Shown piece after piece: positions 36,601 to 45,214 of a DNA stretch of 64,000 nucleotides. The stretch's first letter is position 1, and each line of letters begins with the position of its first letter. The translations under genes and the position numbers were made by a program. This DNA is from Selaginella moellendorffii (taxonomy: Eukaryota > Streptophyta > Lycopodiopsida > Selaginellales > Selaginellaceae): assembly GCF_000143415.4 (NCBI RefSeq), contig NW_003314310.1, forward strand, positions 1 to 64,000, read 5' to 3'. Below the pieces are notes generated by a model that did not search any database, was not told the DNA's origin, and saw only the letters and a program-made list of their open reading frames with translations.

Positions 36601-38732
36601 CGAAAAGATGATAGGTAATGCCTCGCGGTTATGGCGTGTGTGCTCATGCCATTCATTGCAGATCAAGGGCTGAGTGAAAGGAGCCAGTCACCACCTTCTG
36701 ACTCAGATTCCTATGGCGGACTCCCCTTCCCCAATCTCAATGGAGAGGTACAATGGATGAGGGATGCTTTTCAAGTCAGGGCCACGTTTTTCTCATCTCG
36801 TCGTCTTCGAAGGGTGCAAGAACGTGCAGAAACCATGTTAAGACAGTCGGGTGAGGATACGGTCCTAGGTCACGCACTAAAACAGGCTATGGATGTCTTG
36901 TATTTTGAGATGGAGACTCGGCCAGATGATTTTTCCAAGATGGTCCTGGAAAAACAAGCAATCCAGCCTGAGCAGCCTATGGAAGAAATGCAAGAGGGGG
37001 ATGAGGAGCCAGAGAAAGATAATGAGCAGGAAGAGCAGAAGGACGAAGAGGAGGACAAAGAAGAGGAGGACGAAGAAGAGGAGGACGAAGAGGACTTGGA
37101 TGGTCCTCACAATGGTGACGATCACAATAACGACGATGACGATGATGACGATGATGGCCAGCCTGAGGTGGCCAAAGAGCAGCGGAGGAAGGTCATACAA
37201 GACAAACCATCAGGTAAATAATAGTACATCCATTCCTAACCTTTTACCATTTCTAACATTGTCCATGTAGGTCGCAGAAGAAATGGTAAGTAGAGATTAT
37301 TCAGTTGAATTAAGATACAAACTCTAGCCTTTAGTGTCGAGGAAGGATAGTGCCAAGCAAGGGTCGAAACGTATGTCCAATCCTTCAGAATCAGCAGTGC
37401 GCCCAAGTGATATCGGTCCTAGTTCCTCAATAGCAGTTGATGGTAAATACAGTATAGTCGATTCAATGTGCTAATGAGTTTGTTTTTAGTAGCACGGGAG
37501 GATACCATCTTAATCGAAGGGAGATATTTGGACATGCATATGGATCCGCCAGTGGACTCTACTTGCCTGCAAGAGTCATCAGAGCTGGTGGAGGCTACTA
37601 TCCATATCAACGCCAAGCAAGCTGACCACGCTCCACTTGATGCTGCTCATACCACTAAGTCAATCTTGTCCACGTATCCAACTGACGGTGACCAGGCGCC
37701 ATTGGACCCGCATGAGGCCGCCCCAGCCGCCGAGCCGGTCGTATCCTCATTTCCAACGTGTGCCCAATCGTCTGACTATGCGCCGTTGGAACCTCCCTAC
37801 ACCGCCCCTGCTGCCTGTTCGGTCATGTCCACTTTGCCAACGGAGGCACCAGCTGAAATGGCGTGTGATCACACGCCATCGGAACCACCCCATGCCACTG
37901 TTGAGCCAGTTGTACCAGAGTCTACAGCTGAAATGGCATGTGCCCACACGCCATCGGATGCGATTGACCCCACATTGCAGAGGAGAGTATTTCCGCCCTT
38001 CACGTTTCCTCGACCAAAACCCTCTGAACGACCATCGGGAGCACCATTCGCTAATATTGTAGATGGTAAAATTGACTTGTACCATTTTTTATGCTGACAC
38101 ATTTCATTTCAGAGTCACGGCGAAAGTACTGTATCGTTTTTGATCTGAACGGTGTCCTTTTCTCCCATGAGCGTGGCTCGTCCTCGAATGTCACTGCACC
38201 CTCCAAAGCCTGCGGTCGCAAGTTGGTCAAAAGAGACAGATTCACATTAATCACACGGGAGAAACTGCGGGATCTAATAATGACCATGCGACACTTAAAA
38301 CAGAGGGCCGGGTTCAATTTGCAATTGGGAGTTTGGACATCCATGATGCGCCACAATGCATTAACGTTGCTACAGATGATGCACGATCAGACGCGAGTAA
38401 TATTACCATTTGACTTTCTCCTAACGCAGGAGGATTGCTTGACTATGGTCCATGTGAGGGGTAGCAAGCCCATCTTCGTCAAGGCAGAGGCTGTAGTGAT
38501 GAACCGGACTGCTAGGTCAAGTGAAATCCTCATCATCGATGACTCGCCGATTAAAACTGCAGCGAACACGCACACATATGCAGTGCACCCCATCTCNNNN
38601 NNNNNNNNNNNNNNNNNNNNNNNNNNNNNNNNNNNNNNNNNNNNNNNNNNNNNNNNNNNNNNNNNNNNNNNNNNNNNNNNNNNNNNNNNNNNNNNNCGTA
38701 TTAGAGAAGAGATGGCATTACTATTGGGTTAA
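33627..38732 (+). CDS. ParB-like / FCP1-like HAD multidomain gene of the TIR element
   Basis: Exons I can join: 33627-34805, 34860-36168, 36219-36293, 36332-36421, 36471-36614, 36662-37213, 37271-37285, 37335-37442, 37490-38065 and 38113 to the gap at 38597, then out to about 38732. From 36168 onward every intron is 35-60 nt, GT-AG and phase 1. A ParB-like domain (34260-34700) has FYAVSGQHSSLAM in the place of the ParB G-x-H-R box. The 34860-36168 exon is a large domain I cannot assign. Then come basic nuclear-signal-like stretches (KKRKHVG), an Asp/Glu-rich run (36970-37160), a proline-rich repeat region (37600-37980), and an FCP1/NIF-type HAD domain (DLNGVL near 38142, GVWTSM, IIDDSP near 38530). 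Two in-frame TAGs (33834, 34803) may be decay. The start is not resolved; upstream splice signals at 33276-33435 suggest further 5' exons. Confidence 0.6.
33834..33836 (+). other. In-frame TAG in the ParB/HAD gene
   Basis: The frame before it (33627-33833: ...GILIQVTDTPC...GLALVV) and after it (TASAFKIHLAHP...) are in the same phase and both protein-like, and no plausible intron removes the stop. Confidence 0.6.
36422..36470 (+). other. Intron with palindrome next to its 3' splice site
   Basis: GTACAAATT...palindrome...CCATTCCTTGCAG. The palindrome (36439-36462) ends eight bases before the exon. The introns at 34806-34859, 36294-36331 and 36615-36661 have the same layout. Confidence 0.75.
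38597..38696. other. Assembly gap (100 N)
   Basis: 100 undetermined bases interrupt the C-terminal part of the HAD domain. Confidence 0.99.
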
Positions 38733-39213
38733 ATCCTGATAGTGTGGAGAGTGATGAAATTCCAAGATTATTGTATAGGCGTTGGAGGCAAAAAATAACA
38801 GTCTGAGATGGCATGTATTTATTTAAAAATGTAACTTATTATGGCATGGGGTTCCATGCCATTGTATTAATATTAAAAGACAATTCTTTGAGAGGATTTG
38901 CATTATACTAGAAGTGTTACAGCATGTTATTGGAAGTCTACGAAGTTGTTTTATTAATAAGGGGAAAGTAAAGATTGAATGGGGACTTGGGCTCCACCTA
39001 GACTCGGAGCAACTGAGCCAATATTAAAAGGATGGAAAGAAATTGGACGACGATGACAAGGAGAAGAGAGAGGTGAAGCAGTGAGAAGTGATTGAGTAGA
39101 CATTTCCTTGTTTAAAATAAAATGGCATGTGCCTCAATGCAGTTGAATTTTGTTATATTTATATACTATATAAAGGTTTGGAAACCTTATTTTACAAGTG
39201 GGATAATGACAAT
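38733..39213. other. 3' flank of the HAD gene to the right TIR
   Basis: AT-rich, no gene. It holds palindromes at 38840 and 39121 and a half copy near 38810. It probably includes the polyadenylation region of the plus-strand gene. Confidence 0.5.
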
Positions 39214-39237
39214 TCCCACTTTAACGAAATAGAGCTT
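39214..39237 (-). repeat. Right terminal inverted repeat
   Basis: Perfect 24-base partner of the left end, closing with AGAGCTT and followed by TTTCTAG of the host retrotransposon. Confidence 0.95.
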
Positions 39238-41044
39238 TTTTCTAGAAAGGTGACCCTTGTGCCTTTCTTTTATAGTGTTCTACTTGGTGGCAGGTTGCAC
39301 CTTGCATTTCACTAAGACTCTATGAGAGTAGTGAGCTCTCACTGATCTTGACTTGGTCTTGGTGGCTCTGCGCCTTGGCTAAGGATGGTGATGTCCAACT
39401 TAGTTGTTTGAAGTTGAGATGTTAGTACCCGTACTATAGCTTTGTCTATGAGGAAGTTGTGTACTGATATGAGTTCATCTCATGGTCTTCACTTTAGTTT
39501 CGACTGAGTGTTGATCATGTATAACTAGCCTCTTCTAAGGCATGCTCAGAGCTGTTGGCTAAATGCATTGGTGAGCTTATTGCGGTTGAGTTGGAGTCGA
39601 GTAGTCATTTAGTTTGTGTTTGTCCATGAACCTTTATCTCGACCTGGGGTATCACATTCATGTTGGACAAGTATATAACTCGATAGCATGAGTTTAGTGT
39701 TTGGGTCTTGTGGAGACAAGTTGAAGAGTGGTTGTTAGTTGCTTTGCGACTAGTGATTGCTTGTAGATTTCGTCGAGGACTATTGACACTTACTTCGTTA
39801 TGCTTAGCTTTTGGATTGATGCAGACATGCTCTTCATTAGCTTTGGCATTATGAAGTTTAACTTATGGATGTGTTGAAGCGGATGTTGTGGGTTACACCA
39901 TGATTTCTTCTTTAGCATTGAAATTAGTTCATGCGAGACTTGTGATCATTATTAGGCAAGACTTAGCTATAGACTTCTTTGAGCTTTTGGTTCTTTGAGT
40001 TTTATACTCATTGTTCCATTTGGTAGAAGTTGTTGGGGAAGGCATTTTTGCTCATTAGCTTCAATGTTGAAGTTAGTATTTGCATCTGGCAATCATTGGT
40101 AATGATTGACTGTCATCTAGGATAGTTGATTATCCTTGTCAAAGATGTTGCTTGGTTATTGTTGATATAGAATGGTTTGTCATTCTGCGGGATGGTGGAT
40201 TCCTTCTTTGACAATGATTATGCATCTCTTTATTGATGGGATGGTTGATGATCTTTCATGATAGTTAGTTGTTCTCCTTGATGGCTTATGGCTTTTCGCA
40301 ATACCGCATGTTCTTTGTGGTTTGCTCTGGATTGGTCTGTTGGGTTTGAGACATCAAAAGGATGTTGCTGACACTTGCTTAAGCAACTCTGGTTCCTTGG
40401 TATTGTTGACCGGGATCTATTCGGATTGGCTCGTGTGATAGTTGGCATGAATGAGTATTTGTTGGCCATGCAACATTCATTCTATTGTGTTGATTATTGC
40501 TTGAGTTCGCTTTGATAGATTCGGATGTATTTCCTTCGGGTGATACATTCGTGAGCATTTTGCTTGTCAGTCAATGATACTTTGTGTTTTTTTTTTGAGT
40601 TATCTTTCGTAAGTTGTTTGGCATTCTGTCTGCAATCTTTAATAGTTAAACTTTATCATTGAGTTTACTTGATGATATACTTGCTATTGAATTTTGTCTA
40701 TTCTATCTAAACCTTACCGACGGGTTTGGTTTCTTTGCTCAGGAGGGTTGGGGCCTCCGGCTTCTCTCTCTATGTCTCTGCGGGCAGGGCATATCACACT
40801 TTTGTAAGCTGGGTGACACCTAGAGCAGCAAGGGTGGCTAACTCCGTTGGTCATTTCCTTGTCGGCGACGGCCGGAAGGTGTCTGAGCTGGTAGCGCATC
40901 CGCGTTAGACAAAGAGGTTGCCTCCTAACTCATTTAAGTTGGTGCATTTCTCATATAGTGTGAATACCGTGAACTTTTTCTGGAGTTGTTTCCTTGGCGG
41001 TATTCTAGACTCGAGTATGCATCGACGAGGACGTCGATCTTCCC
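39238..41044 (+). mobile_element. Internal region of copy B, distal part
   Basis: Noncoding internal sequence continues directly from 26223 (matching the reverse complement of copy A from about 18598 down to 15640). It lacks a reading frame of significance. Relative to copy A about 500 bp is missing near 40690, where the sequence jumps to TCTATCTAAACC. Confidence 0.75.
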
Positions 41045-41057
41045 TAGGGGGGGAGAG

Positions 41058-42194
41058 TGTCGTGAATGTGACTTCGGGTATCGAAAGTTACCTGTCGGCT
41101 AGTCCTTACGGACACTCTTACCTTACTGCCACGATGGCAGGAGGTCGGTATTGCTGGACCCGTTATCAGTTTCCCACTTGAGCTAGTTGAGAAACTGGTC
41201 AATGACCATGAACTTAGATTGGATAAACATAAGGTAGGAACCCTATGTGTTTCTTGCTGAGCATACTTGGCCTGGTTTGAGAAACTTGAGTCATTGGCTT
41301 GCACTTGCTAATATCAAGAACCCCCGCGATATTGAGCTTGGTCCCTCAATATCGCTAGATGATAGCTTACCGTGTCTGCCAAACACCCTCGCTATCATGC
41401 CCTTTGTGTTAGTCTCATTTTGGTCCCAAATGCTATTTATGGAAAGTGTCCAGATTTGCTCATTTGGCATATCTATGGAATGTAGAGATCGTCTTGAACA
41501 CAATGGTGTTCGTCTCATGTCCAAATTCGCAATTTAGGGACATTCCATATTTAGTAAGTTTCGAGCTTGTCCCAGAGACTAACTCCTGATATTAAGGGTG
41601 AAAGCCCAAAGCGTGTGTTCCTCAAGGGGGGGGGGGGCTATGGGGGGTTCCAAATGTATAGTAGGGATAGTGGGTAGGTTGGGCATGGCCGACCAACCTG
41701 AGGCATAGTCTAGCTCCCGCTTGCGTGCCTGTCCTTGTTCTGTGTCCGGCTTGGGTCTAAGCCCAAGTTCCATTCCATGCTAGTTGGTGGAGTACCCATG
41801 TCCTCGCGTTAGGCCACCGGTATGCCGAAATAGCGCCAGACTCCATTTGGCTCCGTTTTGCATGCTGGTCCTGGCATTGGGATGCTAGTTGCTCCAGGAC
41901 TGTTCCAAGTCGCTCCGGGCTCCTGTCCTTTCGTTCCTTGGGCTGTATGCTTGGGAGTTGCTCCGTGGCTCGATTCCGTCACTCCTTGGCTTCGTGCTTG
42001 GGAGTTTGCAACCGTTCCTTTGTTCAGTGGCCCAAGGCCCTGAACCTCGGGTTCCTATGGACACATGGCATGGACACGTGGCATGTGACACGTGGCATCT
42101 GTCACGTGGCACAAAGAGGGTTTAGGTTCCGCTTCGTGGTGTTATCCTATGGTAAATCACTATAGGATAAAGGGTCAAAACCACGTGCGCTACA
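41058..42194 (+). repeat. 3' LTR of copy B
   Basis: TGTCGTGAATGTGAC to GTGCGCTACA, preceded by the purine tract and followed by TTTGGTATCAGAGGAG (42195-42210), a primer site that should belong to a further downstream copy now lost. Confidence 0.85.
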
Positions 42195-42210
42195 TTTGGT
42201 ATCAGAGGAG

Positions 42211-42860
42211 TGTAGCGCATGTGATCATGGGATGAGATTTGGATATACTGTCACCGTGGATCCTTGGAACCTTGGGGGATAAATGGGGATAAAATAGCCA
42301 TTAAGGGCTCTCTCATCAAGCAATTGCCCCTTTTCCAGTTGGCTTAAGGGGAAAGAGATAAGGTGCACTACAGTTGGTATCGGAGCAAATGGCACGGGTT
42401 CGATTCCCATTGATTAGTGGCTACTTAAAAAGTATAATATACCCTTGAGCAAGGTATATTCCTACCCCTAAATTTGAAATCGTATGTATTGGACATCCAT
42501 GCGTACGTCCTTCCTCTTGTGTGGAGTATCCACGGACGAAGGTATCCACCGTGGTACGGGTGGATGACTAGTTGCCTCACATGGAATAGCTGGTCTACAC
42601 AATGGAAGGATTGGTAGATTGAGTGCGGAAATGGAGATGCTGGTTCCCCTTGGCTCAGTAGGGGTTGTTAGTCTACACAATGGAAGGATTGGTAGATTGA
42701 GGCTGGTTCCCCTTGGCTCAGTAGGGGTTGTTAGTTAATAGTCAATGAGGACATTGACATCTCTGAAGGGGGGGTGAGTGTAGTGGGGGATAAATGGGGA
42801 TAAAATAGCCACTAAGGGCTCTCTCATCAAGCAATTGCCCCTTTTCCAGGACCACTTTGG
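42211..42860 (+). mobile_element. TRIM-like mini retrotransposon, 3' end truncated
   Basis: The first LTR is 42211-42372 (TGTAGCGCATG to GTGCACTACA). A primer site GTTGGTATCGGAGC (42373-42386) and about 390 bp of noncoding internal sequence follow, then a purine tract (GAAGGGGGGGTGAG) and a second LTR from 42779. The second LTR shares GGGGATAAATGGGGATAAAA and CAAGCAATTGCCCCTTTTCC with the first, but is cut at the hAT junction. The internal region has a direct repeat (42593-42670 and 42671-42735, both with ACACAATGGAAGGATTGG). It has the size and structure of terminal-repeat retrotransposons in miniature. Confidence 0.65.
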
Positions 42861-45213
42861 CTCAGACAGGTTCAACAAGTCGTATCTTGCAGGAAACAGC
42901 AGCTCTCAAAGGAATCATTGACATTGGACGGGCATTGACCCCTGAAGAACTCAGGGCATGGCAAAAGGAGTATGCATTGGGAGTTTATATCGAGGCCAGA
43001 ATGTTCAACCTAGCAGTTGGTAGACATGCCCAATGCAGTTCCATGTTTCCTTTGCCTTCACTGAAGGCTTTGCATGAAGACTTCTTGGATGAGATATACC
43101 ATGAAATGGTTGAGCGCATTGATCAACAACTTGAGAAAGCTACAGGTGCGTACAGCCCACGACTGCTTTGCTTGGTAACGGATGGTTGGAAGACAGTTAG
43201 TGGGTTGCATATTCAGAATATTATGATCGTTGATGCAGCACACTATGAAGAGTATTTTTATGGCTCATTTGAGTTCTGTGAATCTTCAGATATGTGTTGC
43301 TTTTTCATGTAATGTCCAATTAACTTGTTTGATTTGCAATGCAGCTGATATCTTGTATAGCAAATTGAAGAGTGTGGTTTCGGCTATAAACACTCGGGTA
43401 CTTGCTGATGATGCAAATGTAGCCATAAGCAACATCCTTGGCAATGGAAACATATTACATGATCAAATGCAACATATAGAAAGGAAGCGTGGATTATTAG
43501 CTATATTAGCGGACAATGCGGCCAACATGCTGAGTTTGAAGATATGTGGAGTGTTCCATGCTCGTGTCATGCTCTGAACCTTGTACTAACATCTTGGGCA
43601 AGTTTGGACAACATCAAACAATATCTGGACATAGGGAAGTGTATAGTTCAATTTGTGAAGAACTCCACTCGTATGCATGCTTTTTATCAAGCTCAGCATC
43701 CTAAGCAGCAACTCATCAGACCTGTCACTACTCGGTGAGTATTAGAGTTGTGTAACTGTCTGTTACTGACTTTAACACTTTTTTTGTTGCTTTCACAGGT
43801 TTGAAACCTATTATTACATGCTCAGGCGATTATGGGAAGAGCATGGAGCATTGCAGAGGTTGTTTAGGAGTACTGGATTTAAAGATTGGCTATGAAGCCA
43901 ACCCGCAACAACAACAGAGACTGCTAACCAAGCCATGACGGCAGTGGAGGATTTTAATTTCTGGGTGGGTGTTGAGAAGGTGATGTAGTTGATGGAGCTA
44001 GTGGTGATGGCAATCAAGTTCTTTGATCACTCAGCTTCAACCATTGGCTTTGTGTGGCAAGCATGGCATTTTTTGAAGTTCAAGACAGTAGCAGTTACAG
44101 GTTTCAGTGCGGAGGACAAACAGCAGCTTGAAGACTTTTTGCAAAAACAGGAGGATCAGTACATGAGATCTTGTGACTTGTTTGGGGCAGCCTGATGTGT
44201 AAATCCGCATTACAAGGAGGATAGAAACAGACAGGAAGTGACAGCAGCATTCAGTCATGTTCAACATCGTTTCTATCCAAATGCTGAAGATGCCCACAAG
44301 CTAAATTAGGAGTACTTTGCATATGTCAATGGAACTAGCCCCTTTTCCATTGCAGACAGCCGTGATGCACAAGAATTGCTTAAGGAAGGCAAGGATGGAG
44401 ATTCACCTTGGCATGTTTGGGCCTTTACGGTCAGTTTCAGCTGTGACTAGGGGGTAGTGCTTTGGAGGTTTGCGTGCTATATTCTTGGTTTGACAACTTC
44501 GAATTCTGCAGCTAAGCAGAATTTTAGTACATACAGCAATGTCTTGACACTAAAGTGGAATAATTAAGCCCTTTGTTCATTTATAAACATGAAGAACTTG
44601 TCTGACATTGGTCTCACTTGTGTGTAGACTGCATCTAGAGCGGGCTGAGAAGGTCATTCATATTTACCAAAACCATCAAATTTGGGATAGGAAGGAATCT
44701 GAAACTTCTTGCAGCTCTGCAACATGGACTAGAGGAGAATTTGATATTCCAAAAGAGAACGACTCTCCAGTTGTAGGAGGCAATGGCACAGGCCACACAA
44801 CCATAGGTTTCAGGTCCTATGCGAAAGTTGACGCTGATGATTCCATGTTTGAAGACGAAGATGATGACTTCGACCGGGATTCTAATCTTAGGTTAGCTAA
44901 TGGGAGGTAAGCTTCTTCATTTACTTCTATCCAAGCTGATAGTATGCAATACTATGCATGACAGTGAGATTAGTGGCCTTGGGGACGACATGGGCTAGGT
45001 AACTGGTGTGGAGAGCTTACTTGCATCTCTCATGCCTCCTCCTTTCAAGTGCAAACGTCTAAATGAGGGAGATTCGAGTGCCGCTGCAGTCAGAAAAAGG
45101 AAAATCCATTTGTTAGCTGATTTGGACTAAACCGGTATCAGCAATTCAGAGCAACAACTGGCGTCACTTGAAATTTCTCATGAATTGCCTGACATTGACA
45201 TTGTTGATTCATA
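42861..45213 (+). pseudogene. hAT transposase, DUF659 core and C-terminal half
   Basis: The frame continues the 13511-14492 half in the same phase. It shows the DUF659-type LVTDGWKT (about 43177), LADNAANM (43505), VPCSCHALNLVL (43555) and the variant of the dimerisation motif SNSAAKQNFSTYS (44500-44540), then RLHLERAEKVIHIYQN (44628). An acidic tail (EDEDDD) ends the family. At least three introns with GT-AG ends are visible (for example 43735-43799). Several in-frame stops are present (near 43894, 43985, 44193, 44306, 44446 and 45127), so it is inactive. Confidence 0.75.
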
Positions 45214-45214
45214 A

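Larger units (their letters stand above)
26768..39144. repeat. Dispersed 20-24 bp palindrome family, about 25 copies
   Basis: Consensus is close to ATGGCRTGWGGCCYCAYGCCAT. Copies start near 26768, 26854, 28677, 28734, 30580, 30651, 30748, 32274, 32512, 33412, 33489, 33549, 34827, 36300, 36439, 36630, 37857, 37932, 38840 and 39121. Weaker or half copies lie near 27270, 31301, 31343, 31412, 32355 and 32649. Those at 30652-30671 and 37858-37879 are perfect palindromes. All lie inside the 13-kb TIR element; I noticed none in the surrounding 51 kb. They occur in intergenic DNA, in introns close to the 3' splice site, and four times inside coding exons. Mismatches are often paired C/T and G/A changes. 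Regular dispersal suggests a protein-binding site or a small self-spreading repeat. Confidence 0.85.
26224..39237. mobile_element. 13-kb TIR DNA transposon carrying transposase-like and ParB/HAD genes
   Basis: The ends are perfect 24-bp inverted repeats: 26224-26247 (begins AAGCTCTATTTCGTT) and 39214-39237 (its reverse complement). They are flanked by TTTT on the left and TTT on the right. In copy A, which lacks the insertion, the same site has only four A/T bases (AAAA at 18599-18602 on the plus strand), so the extra TTT is a 3-bp target duplication. The flanking retrotransposon sequence resumes exactly after the insert. Inside are two divergent genes, a small third frame, a repeated noncoding centre, and some 25 palindromes not seen in the host sequence. 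The TIR does not begin with CACTA/CACTG, so it is not a standard En/Spm element. Mobility itself is inferred. Confidence 0.85.
21763..42194 (+). mobile_element. Plus-strand LTR retrotransposon block, copy B (interrupted)
   Basis: The same noncoding retroelement family in inverse orientation. The order is a partial internal region (21763-22919), purine tract, LTR (22933-24185), primer site, internal region 24186-26223, the 13-kb DNA element (26224-39237), internal region 39238-41044, purine tract and LTR (41058-42194), again followed by a primer-site sequence. The presence of internal sequence on both outer sides of the LTRs means tandem elements sharing LTRs, as produced by unequal recombination. 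Copy A abuts it head to head at 21762/21763, giving a large inverted repeat. Confidence 0.75.

Noticed and set aside
36870-37200. Minus-strand Ser/Val/Leu-rich frames
   Set aside because: They are antisense of the Asp/Glu-rich run of the cargo gene; low complexity explains their length.
33627-38732. Alternative genetic code with TAG as Gln
   Set aside because: Stops in the decayed elements include TAA and TGA as well as TAG, and the intact transposase frame has no internal TAG; decay is simpler.
26768-39144. Palindromes as a CRISPR array
   Set aside because: Spacing is irregular (tens to thousands of bases), copies vary, and they lie in genes and introns of a eukaryotic element.
26224-39237. 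Classification as an En/Spm (CACTA) transposon
   Set aside because: The 3-bp duplication fits, but the TIR starts AAGCTC and the catalytic region has the HDKMD, TDNAG and GHTHEDVD motifs, not those of CACTA transposases.
26224-39237. Integrated giant virus or bacterial contamination
   Set aside because: Spliceosomal introns, precise TIR borders inside a plant retrotransposon, and a target duplication argue for a DNA transposon.
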